Counted from the stretch's first letter, positions 16,065 through 25,822 are shown. The stretch: 64,000 nt of DNA from Candidatus Bathyarchaeia archaeon (GCA_035935655.1 DASYWW010000012.1:180227-244226), one strand, 5' to 3'. Notes: generated by a model not told the origin, from the letters alone. Translations and numbers: made by a program.

Positions 16065-16799
16065 CTAGGCTGAGCCAAAACTGAATATCCTATGGAAGTA
16101 GGACGACCCGACTTGGCTCGGCGCCGCCTCAGCTTTGGGCTCAGACGCTGACGCTTCCGCCTTCGGCTTCTTCGAGGGCTCAATCACCTCGAACGCAAAC
16201 AGGGCTATGATGAGTATAACGATCACAAGGATTCCCTCCGGTCTCGGCTGGCCCGTACTGTCATCATACATAAAATTACGAATACCCAATATCGCAGATC
16301 CAAGATAAGGAATCGGAATAGTGTACTGGTACACTCCTACAACATTAGAAGCAGGCACCCCACCGTAAGGGTTTGCCGACGTCGGATAATCCCATTGATC
16401 AAGCGCACCGTGATTATTGTCTCCCTCAGTGACAAAGTAGGGTCCACCCACGGTCTGGTTCCCCCTGACATCAACAACCCGATGAACCACCAAATAGTCC
16501 GGCTGGTCAGTGTTCGGACGAAAAACGATTATCGTGCCCAGAGGAGGTGGACCTGCAATAATAGTTCGAGGATCTTGCCCCCTGATCACGATAAGCGCCC
16601 CCACGGGGAGGACGCAGTTCGTCGGTGGACACATACTCGGGGACGAGACAACTAGGACAGGGTACTCAGTATTGAGCGCCAAACGAACTCCGCCCCAGAC
16701 GGCTAGGGCACCCAGTATCACAATCCCTACTAGAAGTAGGCCTCTTGCGGTTTCATTTTTCTGGATAAACCTCCAGAACTTGCGAACATAAGCGCTCAA
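16065..16799 (-). CDS. Signal peptidase I, archaeal/SipW type
   Basis: Membrane-bound type I signal peptidase, 244 aa. An N-terminal transmembrane helix (about residues 20-40) precedes the catalytic Ser55 (VVSSPSMCP) and His106 (YLVVHRVVD). A His in place of the bacterial Lys defines the ER/archaeal class. TEGDNNHGALD is the conserved box D-like segment. A second transmembrane helix (GILVIVILIIALFAFEVI) is followed by a cytoplasmic tail rich in Ala, Glu and Lys. It would mature the several exported proteins in this window. It lies 15 bp after the PadR gene on the same strand, suggesting shared transcription. Confidence 0.92.
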   Translation of the reverse strand: MSAYVRKFWRFIQKNETARGLLLVGIVILGALAVWGGVRLALNTEYPVLVVSSPSMCPPTNCVLPVGALIVIRGQDPRTIIAGPPPLGTIIVFRPNTDQPDYLVVHRVVDVRGNQTVGGPYFVTEGDNNHGALDQWDYPTSANPYGGVPASNVVGVYQYTIPIPYLGSAILGIRNFMYDDSTGQPRPEGILVIVILIIALFAFEVIEPSKKPKAEASASEPKAEAAPSQVGSSYFHRIFSFGSA

Positions 16800-16814
16800 A
16801 GTCTCAAGTCTAGT

Positions 16815-17174
16815 CTAGACGTGTTTTTGCTGGAAGGGTCCTATCTCGGCCTCATACTGGATGCGCCTCAAAAACTCTTCTGCAGCACGAGCGCCAGCAG
16901 TCAGGAACTCTTCACCTCTAGGAGTGATCCTGTAGACTTTTCGGCCTCGTCCGCCCTCCGCTTCCCATACGGCTTGCAAGTAGCCCTTCTCCTCCATTGA
17001 ATGGAGGAGTGGATAGAGTGTTCCTGCGCTCAGGTAGACTTTGAATCGATCGCGGATCTCAAGGTTAACCTCGTATCCCCAGCGCGGCTTACTTTTGAGA
17101 AGCCTGAGTATGATAAGGTCAAGATGGTTCTTTACCAGTCTCTCTCTCCAGGCCTTATCCAGATCTTTATTCAA
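16815..17174 (-). CDS. PadR-family transcriptional regulator
   Basis: Winged-helix regulator of 119 aa. LDLIILRLLKSKPRWGYEVNLEI is the typical first helices, LSAGTLYPLLHSMEEKGYL the recognition helix, and RGRKVYRITPRGEEFL the wing. PadR proteins repress their own or nearby genes and often respond to small ligands or protein partners. It starts with TTG and is co-directional with the signal peptidase gene downstream, an unusual pairing that could link secretion capacity to a signal. Confidence 0.9.
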   Translation of the reverse strand: MNKDLDKAWRERLVKNHLDLIILRLLKSKPRWGYEVNLEIRDRFKVYLSAGTLYPLLHSMEEKGYLQAVWEAEGGRGRKVYRITPRGEEFLTAGARAAEEFLRRIQYEAEIGPFQQKHV

Positions 17175-17230
17175 ACAGCACCAGGGCTCAGTGATACAAG
17201 GCCGAACAATTGCCCCTTAACGCTTTCTAG

Positions 17231-17241
17231 GTTTTTATCGA
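17231..17241 (+). promoter_or_regulatory. TATA box of the Lhr-type helicase gene
   Basis: GTTTTTATCG is centred about 30 nt before the TTG start at 17266, implying a leaderless or near-leaderless transcript. Confidence 0.55.
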
Positions 17242-17265
17242 ACAGCAGAAGGCCTGCTTGTCCAG

Positions 17266-20130
17266 TTGTCTTCGACGGTCTTTGACCTTCTCCCGAAACC
17301 CCTAGCGGAAGCTGTCAGGGAAAAAGGATTCGAAAAACCGACCGAGGCACAAGAAAAGGCAATTCCCCCCATCCTAGAAGGAAAAAATGTTCTTCTAATA
17401 TCTCCCACAGCAAGCGGAAAGACAGAGTCCGCTATACTACCGGTATTCACCAGGTTCTTGATGAACACTGACAGAGGTCCTGGTGTAAAGATTCTCTACA
17501 TGACCCCGCTTCGCGCGCTGAACAGAGACCTACTGGACCGCCTAGAATGGTGGGGAAAGAAAATCGACCTTAGAGTTGCGGTAAGACATGGCGATACTGA
17601 GGTCAGAGAGAGAGTTGGACATGCTCGCAACCCCCCCGACATGCTAATCACAACTCCAGAGACTCTGCAAGCGCTTTTGCCTGGGCGTATCATGCGGAGA
17701 CACCTTCGTGAAGTTAGGTTCCTGATAATTGACGAAGTGCATGAGCTGGCTGAGGATAAGAGAGGCAGCCAGCTAGCCATAGCCATCGAGCGTCTAAGAT
17801 GGATCACCCAGAGAGACTTCCAAGTCATCGGGCTTTCGGCAACAATTGGATCGCCCGAGAAGGTTGGAGCATTTCTGGTCGGGACAAACAGACCCGTAGA
17901 GATTGTGAGGATTCCGGTTGCCAGGAAGATGCGATTGGAGACACTCTTTCCTGAACCGTCCGGCCAGGACCATCAACTAGCCGCGAAGATATTCACACAC
18001 CCGGAGGTCGCCGCCAGGCTTCGGATAATGAAAGAGATGATCAAGAATCACAGGTCAGTCATACTCTTCACAAACACGAGATCGATCGCCGAAATACTGG
18101 CCAGTAGGTTCAAGGTCTGGGACATTGACTTTCCAATTTCAATACACCACGGGAGCCTTGCCAAACCATCCCGGATAACCGCTGAACGAGGCCTGAAAGG
18201 AGGCGAGCTCAGAGGTCTCGTAGCCACCTCAAGCTTGGAACTAGGAATCGATGTTGGAAGAATAGACTACGTAATCCAGTACATGAGCCCTCACCAGGTG
18301 ACGCGGCTCATCCAACGGGTAGGTCGCTCAGGCCACAGCGTCGGTAAGATGGCGGATGGAGTGATCATCGCAAGCGATTCTGACGATGCCCTCGAATCGC
18401 TCGTCGTTGCTAGAGGAGCACTCAGCGAGAACTTGGAAGAGGTTTCAGTTCCAGAGAAACCGCTCGACGCTCTCTGCCACCAACTGGCAGGATTGCTGAT
18501 ACAGAACAGAAAATGGTACTATAACGAGCTTGTCGAACTCATCTCGAAAGCGTTCCCGTATCGGAATCTGACAGAAGAAGAAGTTGCTTCTGTCGCGAAC
18601 TATATGCACTCGCGTTTTCCACGCCTCGCCTGGGTCTCGCCGCAAGACAAGATGGTGATGAGGCCGTCGAGAGTCAAAGACCTCTACACTTACTACTTCA
18701 ACAAGCTCTCAATGATACCTGACGAGAAACAGTATCTCGTCATAGAGCAGGAGACGGATACGGCAGTCGGCGTCTTAGACGAAGCTTTCGTAGCCGAGTA
18801 CGGTCAACCGGGTACCAAATTCATCGTGCGGGGAACACCGTGGATGATGCAGAGCATCAGAGGCGATAAGATATTCGTCAAGCCAATCTCCGACCCGACA
18901 GGAGCAATACCCAGCTGGGTAGGGGAGGAAATACCCGTCCCTCACAAGGTCGCGAGCGAAGTCGGAGAGATAAGAAGGAAAGTAGGAGAAATGTACTCAA
19001 CCGGCCAGAACATCAAAGAAATAGCTCAATCACTCAGTCAGGAATATCCTGCGGACCCCAAGACATTTGAACGGGCAATATTCGAGACGTATGAGCAATA
19101 CGAACAAGGACTTCCAGTTCCAAACGACCACCTTCTTACTGTTGAGGAGTGGGACGACTTCATCATCGTCAACTCACACCTGGGAACACTGGTCAACCGT
19201 ACCCTAGCCCGACTCATCGGACACTTGTTATCGGACGAGGCAGGCGTCAGTGTCGGGATCCAGCAAGATCCGTACAGGATTGTCTTCCAAGCCGTCGGTG
19301 GAGTAGACGCGAATGATGTTGTGAAGATGGTCCGCCGACTCTCTGAGATCGAAGTGGACGATGTGGCGATAACTGCGTCCAAGAGAACCGGATTGTTCAA
19401 GCGAAGGCTCGTCCATGTCGCGAGAAGATTTGGAGCGATCTCGAAATGGACAGATTTCAGCAGCATAACTCTTCGCCAGCTCGCGAAGAGCTTCGAGGGA
19501 ACAGTCATCATGGACGAGGCTGTTCGCGAGACCCTGGAGAGAGACATGGACATTCCTCATACCAAAGAGGTTCTGCAATCTGTCGCCAGACGCGAGATTC
19601 AGCTCAAGGTGGTCAAAACAGTAGCGGGAGAAGCGACACCGATCTCGAGGATAGGGCTCGAGAGGATCAGTCGGAAGACGGACTTGATTCCGACGGAAAA
19701 ACTGGGCCAGATATTGGTCGGGTCAGCGAAGGCGAGAATCCTCAATGAGGTTAAGACGATCGTCTGTACAGACTGCTGGAAGTATGTTGAGATGAGAAGA
19801 GTCAAGGATATTCCCGCTGCTCCTGAATGTCCTGAATGCGGATCTAAGAGTCTTGCCGCATTGGCAGTCTCCGATGAGGACATGAAGAAGATTCTGTCAA
19901 AGAATGGGGCACACCTCTCAGAGAGAGAAAAGAGTGTTCTATCGAGAGCAGAGGAGACCGCGAAACTTGTTGACAAGTATGGAAGGCTCGCGGTCTATAC
20001 CCTGGCTGGAAGGAGAGTAACGCTTGAATCGGCCGCGGACATTCTTCGAAAACACCGAAAGCCCACGAACGGATTCTTTGAGGCGATAATGGAGGCTGAA
20101 CGAGAGGCGTTGAAAGAACGTTTCTGGTGA
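17266..20130 (+). CDS. Lhr-type superfamily 2 helicase
   Basis: Large ATP-dependent helicase (954 aa). Motif I is SPTASGKTES (46-55), motif II DEVH (156-159), motif III LSATIG, followed by TNTRS and the motif VI region QRVGRSGHS. After the helicase core come a winged-helix region and a long C-terminal domain as in Lhr proteins, then a zinc ribbon (CTDCWKYVEMRR, CPECGSKSL) typical of archaeal forms. Family members unwind RNA-DNA hybrids or forked DNA and are linked to repair. It diverges from the PadR gene. Lhr-core/Lhr2 and ASH-Ski2-like subgroups cannot be separated by eye. Confidence 0.9.
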   Translation: MSSTVFDLLPKPLAEAVREKGFEKPTEAQEKAIPPILEGKNVLLISPTASGKTESAILPVFTRFLMNTDRGPGVKILYMTPLRALNRDLLDRLEWWGKKIDLRVAVRHGDTEVRERVGHARNPPDMLITTPETLQALLPGRIMRRHLREVRFLIIDEVHELAEDKRGSQLAIAIERLRWITQRDFQVIGLSATIGSPEKVGAFLVGTNRPVEIVRIPVARKMRLETLFPEPSGQDHQLAAKIFTHPEVAARLRIMKEMIKNHRSVILFTNTRSIAEILASRFKVWDIDFPISIHHGSLAKPSRITAERGLKGGELRGLVATSSLELGIDVGRIDYVIQYMSPHQVTRLIQRVGRSGHSVGKMADGVIIASDSDDALESLVVARGALSENLEEVSVPEKPLDALCHQLAGLLIQNRKWYYNELVELISKAFPYRNLTEEEVASVANYMHSRFPRLAWVSPQDKMVMRPSRVKDLYTYYFNKLSMIPDEKQYLVIEQETDTAVGVLDEAFVAEYGQPGTKFIVRGTPWMMQSIRGDKIFVKPISDPTGAIPSWVGEEIPVPHKVASEVGEIRRKVGEMYSTGQNIKEIAQSLSQEYPADPKTFERAIFETYEQYEQGLPVPNDHLLTVEEWDDFIIVNSHLGTLVNRTLARLIGHLLSDEAGVSVGIQQDPYRIVFQAVGGVDANDVVKMVRRLSEIEVDDVAITASKRTGLFKRRLVHVARRFGAISKWTDFSSITLRQLAKSFEGTVIMDEAVRETLERDMDIPHTKEVLQSVARREIQLKVVKTVAGEATPISRIGLERISRKTDLIPTEKLGQILVGSAKARILNEVKTIVCTDCWKYVEMRRVKDIPAAPECPECGSKSLAALAVSDEDMKKILSKNGAHLSEREKSVLSRAEETAKLVDKYGRLAVYTLAGRRVTLESAADILRKHRKPTNGFFEAIMEAEREALKERFW

Positions 20131-20283
20131 ATCACTCGAACAACCCTTATCTCAACGCGTCCGAATACTGCTTCGAGAAACCTCTAGCGACGCGAAACAA
20201 TCGGTGAGAATTTGAACACACTCGACGAACCGTTAAATGACGCACCGAAATTTCGGGAAGATTAGCAAGGGTTACGGAACGTC

Positions 20284-21288
20284 ATGAATCGCGTCGATAC
20301 GGAAATCACCGTCCAAGTGGATGGCCTTAGACGCGAGTTCGATAGTAAAGAGGGAAAGGTCACCGCCCTCGACGGTGTCAATCTGCAAGTTCGAAAGGGC
20401 GAGATATTCGGCGTGCTCGGGCCGAACGGCGCTGGAAAGACAACTATGATCCGAATACTTTCCACACTTCTGCTGCCGACTTCGGGTAAGGCTGGGGTAA
20501 TGGGTTTTGATGTGGAAAAGGAGCCGGAAAAGATTCGGGCCGTAATCAACATGGCTAGCGGTTCAGAGAGGGCAGGTTACGACTTCATCAGTGCCCGCGG
20601 AAACCTATGGTTCTTTTCCCAGCTCTACGGAATACCCTCCGAAGAGGCACACAAGCGCATAAACGAACTTTCGGACATGCTAGGACTGCAGAGCTATCTG
20701 GACAGAAAGTTCTACGCGCTCTCCACGGGCTACAAGCAGAGAGTCACCCTAGTAAGAGCATTCATCAACGATCCCAAGGTAGTATTTCTTGACGAACCGA
20801 CGATAGGTCTTGACGTCATGACGGCACTAAGCATACGCGAGTACATTCTGAAGCAAGCGAAAGAGCATGGGAGGACCATTCTACTCGCAACACACAACAT
20901 GGCCGAGGTCGATGCAATCTGCAACCGTGTCGCGATAATCGATAAGGGCAAGATCCTTGCGTGCGACACTCCCGCAGCTCTGAAACGGTCGCTAGGTGCC
21001 CCATCTCTTGTTCTAGAGGTCTCACCCCCTCCAGCTCCCGGAAGCCTTGAGCCAATTGGGAAACTTGACGGAGTCAAAGGCTACACCGCATCAATCGATG
21101 AAGAAAGAGGGTTATCACGAATTCAAGTTGTCGTGGACGGAGATTTATCTGCGCAGTCCGTGATTGACTCAGTCCGGAAGTCAGAAATGACAGTCGTGTC
21201 GAACTGGAGGCAACAAGCAACTCTGGAAGAGGTCTTCGTCGCATTAGTGGGTCGAGGGTTTCGGGAGAGAGAACATGAAGCTGCATAG
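20284..21288 (+). CDS. ABC transporter ATP-binding protein (ABC-2 exporter type)
   Basis: ATPase subunit of an ABC-2 exporter (334 aa). Walker A is GPNGAGKTT (46-54), the signature loop LSTGYKQRV, Walker B VVFLDEPTIGLD, and the switch His is in ATHNMAEVD. The C-terminal 90 residues form the extra domain seen in DrrA/NatA-like proteins. The next two genes, overlapping by 14 and 4 bp, encode two different permeases, so the exporter is probably a 2:1:1 complex. The substrate is unknown; drugs, lipids, sodium or peptides are all possible for this class. Confidence 0.93.
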   Translation: MNRVDTEITVQVDGLRREFDSKEGKVTALDGVNLQVRKGEIFGVLGPNGAGKTTMIRILSTLLLPTSGKAGVMGFDVEKEPEKIRAVINMASGSERAGYDFISARGNLWFFSQLYGIPSEEAHKRINELSDMLGLQSYLDRKFYALSTGYKQRVTLVRAFINDPKVVFLDEPTIGLDVMTALSIREYILKQAKEHGRTILLATHNMAEVDAICNRVAIIDKGKILACDTPAALKRSLGAPSLVLEVSPPPAPGSLEPIGKLDGVKGYTASIDEERGLSRIQVVVDGDLSAQSVIDSVRKSEMTVVSNWRQQATLEEVFVALVGRGFREREHEAA

Positions 21289-22099
21289 CAACCCATGGCT
21301 GAGAACCGCGTACGCCAGATTGTGGGTGAGAGCGAAAAGCATCTACGGAGAGCCCCTTTGGGTAGCAGTCAACGTCGGATTCCCATTCTTCACATCATTC
21401 TCCTTTACAATGGTTTACCGAGCCTACGGCCTCGGTGCCTACGCTGGATTCGCTATCCTCGGTGGAGTAATGATCTCTTTCTGGGGGAATGTTCTGTGGT
21501 CGATGGCGAGCCAGTTCAACTGGGATAAGCAAGTCGGACTCTTTGAGATCTATATCAGTTCCCCCGCGCCGATCACTGCCATTCTGGTAGGAATGTCTCT
21601 CGGCGGGATCCTCGGCACGGCACCATCCGCAGCAATGGTGGCCATTCTAGGATGGATTATCTTCGCTCCACCTATCCATCCATATTGGCCCGCGGTTGTC
21701 CTCATCTTCTCTCTGACCCTTGCATCTCTCTACGCGATGGGCATGGCCTTATCCTCGCTCTACCTGGCTTATGGTAGGGAAGCTGATTCAGTCAACGAAG
21801 CGCTTCACGAACCCGTCTCTCTTATTTCCGGCGTCTACTTCCCCTCGGTTGGTCAAGGAATCTCTCCCTTCCCATTTGCAGTGCAAGCGGCAGCATCAAT
21901 AATTCCCCTCACCATCGGAATGGACGCTCTGCGACAGAGCCTGGGGTTCCCGATCCCAATCCCATTCATTCCACTCTACCTCGAAGCTCTCATTCTCGCT
22001 CTGATGGCAGTCATCCTCCTCTTCGCGTCTTCCAGAGCCTTGCGATTCCTTGAAAACAAGGGACGGAGGACTGGTTCAATCGCTGTGAGACAAAGATGA
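21275..22099 (+). CDS. ABC-2 type permease, subunit 1
   Basis: Integral membrane protein of 274 aa with about six hydrophobic helices and an ABC-2 permease fold. EPVSLISGVYFPSVGQGISPFP is the conserved loop before the last helices (compare NodJ/DrrB). Its start overlaps the ATPase gene by 14 bp. A basic cytoplasmic end (RRTGSIAVRQR) closes it. Confidence 0.88.
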   Translation: MKLHSNPWLRTAYARLWVRAKSIYGEPLWVAVNVGFPFFTSFSFTMVYRAYGLGAYAGFAILGGVMISFWGNVLWSMASQFNWDKQVGLFEIYISSPAPITAILVGMSLGGILGTAPSAAMVAILGWIIFAPPIHPYWPAVVLIFSLTLASLYAMGMALSSLYLAYGREADSVNEALHEPVSLISGVYFPSVGQGISPFPFAVQAAASIIPLTIGMDALRQSLGFPIPIPFIPLYLEALILALMAVILLFASSRALRFLENKGRRTGSIAVRQR

Positions 22100-22944
22100 G
22101 CGTCCTCAGAAGCATTCTCGCTTCGGTGCGAGTTGGCTGGTATAGAGAGTTCAACTGGACCAACCCCGTCTTAGGATTCTCTATGAGAACACTCGGGCCG
22201 CTTGCGGGTGTTATCACTGCCTCAAGTGTGTACTTTGTAGGGGCCTCCGCTACTGTTCCTTCTAGGTTTAGTCCGGCTCAGCTCGCCTTCATCCTCATCG
22301 GCGCCGCATTATACGCCCACGTTGCCGCATACTCTTGGGTTCCAACACTCGCCATAGCGGAAGGAAAATGGACCTACGTATTCCCCCAGGTCTTCATCTC
22401 TCCACATTCATCGCTGCCTTACTTGACTGGGAGGACGATTGCGTCGTTCTTCTCTTCAACCCTAACCGTCATCGTCTCTCTCGTGCTGTCCTTCTTCATT
22501 TTATCGTCAGTATTCAACACGAATATTCCTTTTGTTGTGACCCCTCTTTCAGTCACTCTGTTGTTCTTCGCCATGATTGTGAATGTTCTTGCGGCGTTTG
22601 GACTAGGGCTACTACTCAGCGCTTACGCATTGTTCGCGACAAAATTCGAGTGGGCTCTACCCACTTATGTTGCGGGAGTCTTGATGGTTTTCTCAGAAGC
22701 TCTATTTCCGGTGTCCTTTCTACCACATCCCGTGTCAGACGTAGCAAACGTGCTCCCATTTACCGAATTCATGAGGGCCTCAAGGCAAGCGATGATCCAA
22801 GGGGGCGACATCTACTCATACTTCTCATACATTGGACTTGCAACTCTTGGAGGGATCATCCTCCTAGCGGTGGGCTTTCTTGCGTTCAGATACGCTGAGA
22901 ATCGGGCGAGGCGGCTCGGTGTCATCGACAAGAAAACGGCCTGA
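22096..22944 (+). CDS. ABC-2 type permease, subunit 2
   Basis: Second permease (282 aa), about six helices, distinct from subunit 1 but with the same ABC-2 signature before the last helix (SEALFPVSFLPHPVSDVANVLPFTEFM is interrupted here for length: motif at about residues 195-222). The start ATG overlaps the preceding stop (ATGA). The pair of unequal permeases suggests a heterodimeric channel. It converges on the COG2112 kinase gene with 9 bp between stops. Confidence 0.88.
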   Translation: MSVLRSILASVRVGWYREFNWTNPVLGFSMRTLGPLAGVITASSVYFVGASATVPSRFSPAQLAFILIGAALYAHVAAYSWVPTLAIAEGKWTYVFPQVFISPHSSLPYLTGRTIASFFSSTLTVIVSLVLSFFILSSVFNTNIPFVVTPLSVTLLFFAMIVNVLAAFGLGLLLSAYALFATKFEWALPTYVAGVLMVFSEALFPVSFLPHPVSDVANVLPFTEFMRASRQAMIQGGDIYSYFSYIGLATLGGIILLAVGFLAFRYAENRARRLGVIDKKTA

Positions 22945-22953
22945 GACCGAGTC

Positions 22954-23727
22954 TTAGTTTAAGCCTAAAACTCTGCTTGCACTCTCAAAGGCATCTTTCC
23001 ATCCGCCGGCCTTGTAGTCTCTCAGACTTCTCAGAAGCTCGTCTCTATCCACGGGCCCCAAGATCCTGATCATTTTCTTGGCAATGCTGCCTCCAAGAAA
23101 CAAATACTGAGTTAGCGAGGTGAAATTGCTGGGTCGTCTCGTAACGCTGGCGCTTTCAAAATCCAGGATTCTCGCACTGTCATTGTTCGACACGATCACA
23201 TTCTTGTGAGCCCGGCTGAGCTCTCCATGATCGAGCCCGTAAGCATCCATTCTGACGCATTCTTCGAGTAAGGGTCTCAAGACACTCCGCACCCGTGATC
23301 TTCGGCCTCTGCCCTTGAGGGTCTCCAGCCATAGGGGAAGGGACAAGCCTTCGATTAGTTCCATCGCCAACACGTCTGGGGTACCGCCGAGGCACTCGGG
23401 TCCGACACCTAGCGAATTTGCGGTCTTGAGATGCTCGGCCTCGTGAATCAAGTTCAGACGTCGCGCATCAACGCGCCGAATCTTTACAGCGATTCGTCGA
23501 TTGCCCTTGAGGCCTACGACGACTATTCCAACGACCCCCTTACCAAGGACTGATAGCTGATCGGTTTTCAGCCGGCCCTGAAAATCAAGCGAAGTTATAT
23601 CCAGTTGATGCAGCTGACGAATTCGTGACTCAACCTGCTCCGGCTCACCGCTCGGATATGCTACGAGACGATTGTAAGGCGGCTTAACGAGGGACGATAG
23701 CGGTGCTAGTGATGGGTTTTGAGCCAC
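22954..23727 (-). CDS. COG2112-type predicted serine/threonine protein kinase
   Basis: Small protein kinase-like fold (257 aa). A glycine-rich loop GKGVVGIVVVG, the phosphate-binding Lys in IAVKIRR, a catalytic-loop segment LDHGELSRAHKNVIV and an ILDFES motif in place of DFG are seen in order. These resemble archaeal RIO/Bud32-like kinases of COG2112, whose substrates are not established. The first 22 bp overlap the end of the CCA enzyme gene, so the two are translationally coupled; a role around tRNA maturation is inference from that coupling. Confidence 0.82.
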   Translation of the reverse strand: MAQNPSLAPLSSLVKPPYNRLVAYPSGEPEQVESRIRQLHQLDITSLDFQGRLKTDQLSVLGKGVVGIVVVGLKGNRRIAVKIRRVDARRLNLIHEAEHLKTANSLGVGPECLGGTPDVLAMELIEGLSLPLWLETLKGRGRRSRVRSVLRPLLEECVRMDAYGLDHGELSRAHKNVIVSNNDSARILDFESASVTRRPSNFTSLTQYLFLGGSIAKKMIRILGPVDRDELLRSLRDYKAGGWKDAFESASRVLGLN

Positions 23728-25124
23728 GCTGGTTTCGCCGCCAAGAACTCTGACAACGCCTGGTCAAAACCTTCTCGCCCAAGCAACGCAAGAATTTTCC
23801 CGTTTTCTAGGACCTTCACATTCTTGCGGAAGGAGCTGTCGAGTTGGTCAGGGATGGTCAGACCCAGCCTCGGATCCTTGAGGGCTTCCATGACGAGGTG
23901 TTCGACCGTGAGGAGTCTCCGTTTCTTGTCAACCACCCATCGATCAGCCTCTATCCAGGGACCGCGAACGGTTTCTTTCGCGGCTACGTGTCGATCGAGG
24001 AACCCTTGGCTGTCGTCCATCTTAGAAACCGGAGGACCCAAGCGTAGCTGAACTTCGGTCAGGGTCGACCTGTCTAGCTCGATAAGGATTGCGCTTAGTC
24101 GGGCTTCGTCGCTCCAGACTGTCGACCTGATAGGATGGAAATCTTGTCGCGTCATCAGCCCTGTTATCGAATTCTCAGTTTTCAACAGTTGCCCCCAGAG
24201 AACGTCAGGCACTATCCTGGGATGCTCGAAAGAAATTGCCACAATGTCCCTGTTGTGATCCTTCACGATTTTGGAAAACTGGGCTTTGGTTTGCTGTCTG
24301 TATTTCTGCGGAAAGAAGTACCACATGCCAGGGTGCTCCTGGAGTTCTCTTGACGCGGCGGCAAACCCCCACAGCTTATCATCTCTAACGGCAGCAGCCA
24401 GGTTTCTATTCGAGTCTACTGGGTCTATGACAACCAATGGAGAGTCGAATTCTCGAGCTCTAGAATCTTGGTTACCGCCGGGACTTTCGATATCCAGGAA
24501 GATAATGGGCTTCCATCTCGAAGCTTGAGTAAGTGTCTCTAGAAATGAGTGGTAATGTAGAATCAAGGTTTCGACAAGCATTCCGCTGAATCCTCCCACT
24601 CTGATCTCGGCACCGTATGATCGGATGCCCTTCGTGAACCGTTTGAGGAGCCGAGCCTCAAGCCGCATCTGTTCTGTCAGGTGCTTTGTCATGTACTCGG
24701 TATGGTAGGGTGTCCTGTCTGTAGCGCTCTTCCACTGACCTTTTTCCACGGAATAGCATGGGACTACGTTCACTCGGATCCCGGTAATGTGGAATTCCAA
24801 ATAGGGATGCTCGGCATATCGATCGATCGTCTTGGCGCTGATCCTCTTCCGAATTTCCGGGAGAATCTTCTCAGTCCACTCCTGCCTATCCATTGATGGA
24901 GGAAAGCTTGCAAAGATATCCAGGTCGGCCTCACCGCTCAGCCATGTATTCCGCGCAAAGGATCCCTGGATCGAGACGTTTCCTCCAAATCCTCTGTTGT
25001 CCAGAATATTCTGAACTTGACCCTTCAATCTCTCAGCTAGCTGCGACATTCGTTCCCTTTCAGCTACGCTGGGAACGATCTTCTTTGCAACCTGGTCCAA
25101 GACGGTTTGAATAGAATTCGGCAT
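23706..25124 (-). CDS. cca: CCA-adding enzyme, archaeal class I
   Basis: tRNA nucleotidyltransferase (472 aa) that builds or repairs the 3' CCA end. The nucleotidyltransferase motif GSFARNTW...GEADLDIF gives the metal-binding Asp67 and Asp69. The archaeal middle and tail domains follow (GGFSGMLVETLILHYHSF; FFPQKYRQQTK). Length and order fit the class I enzyme. It is followed by the COG2112 kinase and preceded 50 bp away by thpR, all on the minus strand, forming a tRNA-end processing operon. Confidence 0.95.
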   Translation of the reverse strand: MPNSIQTVLDQVAKKIVPSVAERERMSQLAERLKGQVQNILDNRGFGGNVSIQGSFARNTWLSGEADLDIFASFPPSMDRQEWTEKILPEIRKRISAKTIDRYAEHPYLEFHITGIRVNVVPCYSVEKGQWKSATDRTPYHTEYMTKHLTEQMRLEARLLKRFTKGIRSYGAEIRVGGFSGMLVETLILHYHSFLETLTQASRWKPIIFLDIESPGGNQDSRAREFDSPLVVIDPVDSNRNLAAAVRDDKLWGFAAASRELQEHPGMWYFFPQKYRQQTKAQFSKIVKDHNRDIVAISFEHPRIVPDVLWGQLLKTENSITGLMTRQDFHPIRSTVWSDEARLSAILIELDRSTLTEVQLRLGPPVSKMDDSQGFLDRHVAAKETVRGPWIEADRWVVDKKRRLLTVEHLVMEALKDPRLGLTIPDQLDSSFRKNVKVLENGKILALLGREGFDQALSEFLAAKPAWLKTHH

Positions 25125-25174
25125 AAATTGGCCCCACGTAACGAGTCAGTATTTGAAAGTGGACTGATAACTCG

Positions 25175-25750
25175 CTATTGAGGTTGCGAAGGAACTTCTA
25201 GCAGGGTCGAGTATTTCGGGCCGGAACTGGAAAGAATGCTCTGTTTGAGACGGACTTTATCCACTGTGATCGTGCCAAAGCTCTCGTCGACCAAGCGCTG
25301 GAGAAAATTGCTGATCTCGTCTCGCTTTCTCCCGGACTTGACCCGCGCTATCGTGATATGGGGACTGAAGGGGCGGTTTTCCCGTCTGAAACCTAGGCTG
25401 GACAAGAGCCTCTCGACTTGCTCGTAGATTTGCTCAACTTGACTCCAACCCTCGTCAACACCAACCCAGATTACGTTCATGCGACTGAGACTTGGGAAGA
25501 CACCCGCCCCCTTGATCTCGGCTGAGAAGGATGGAAACGCGAGTTGTTTGAGAGAGGACTTGGCATCGGCCAATCGAGGAGTGGACACGTTTCCTAGAAA
25601 TTTCAACGTGAGATGGATATTCTCCACCTCCACAGGTTTCAAATCACCGCCCAGAGCCTGCAATGAAGATATGATCGAGGCTACGCGGGAGAGAATCTGC
25701 TGATCCTCCAAGTCTATCGAGATGAAGCTTCGAACTTGATTTTCCGACAA
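25175..25750 (-). CDS. thpR: RNA 2',3'-cyclic phosphodiesterase (2'-5' RNA ligase family)
   Basis: 2H-phosphoesterase of 191 aa. The two HxT motifs are His46-Leu-Thr48 (NIHLTLKFLG) and His131-Ile-Thr133 (SPHITIARV). The family opens 2',3'-cyclic phosphates and can reversibly join 2'-5' tRNA halves in vitro. It heads the thpR-cca-kinase operon, starting at TTG about 25 nt from a TATA element shared with the divergent UPF0200 gene. Confidence 0.9.
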   Translation of the reverse strand: MSENQVRSFISIDLEDQQILSRVASIISSLQALGGDLKPVEVENIHLTLKFLGNVSTPRLADAKSSLKQLAFPSFSAEIKGAGVFPSLSRMNVIWVGVDEGWSQVEQIYEQVERLLSSLGFRRENRPFSPHITIARVKSGRKRDEISNFLQRLVDESFGTITVDKVRLKQSILSSSGPKYSTLLEVPSQPQ

Positions 25751-25770
25751 GTCCTCACTACCGATAATCT

Positions 25771-25790
25771 GCTCTATTTTTAAGAGCTAT
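25771..25790. promoter_or_regulatory. Divergent promoter between thpR and the UPF0200 gene
   Basis: GCTCT at 25771-25775 and AGAGC at 25783-25787 form an inverted repeat around ATTTTTA. Leftward, CTTAAAAATAG is about 25 nt from the thpR start. Rightward, GCTATAAC is about 35 nt from the ATG at 25823. Both genes would be nearly leaderless. Confidence 0.5.
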
Positions 25791-25822
25791 AACACTCTCG
25801 CCCACTACATACGCAGACCAGC

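Noticed and set aside
20209..20235. tRNA T-arm-like string (TGTTCAAATTC on the minus strand)
   Set aside because: The flanking 5-bp stem does not pair and there is no acceptor stem or anticodon arm.
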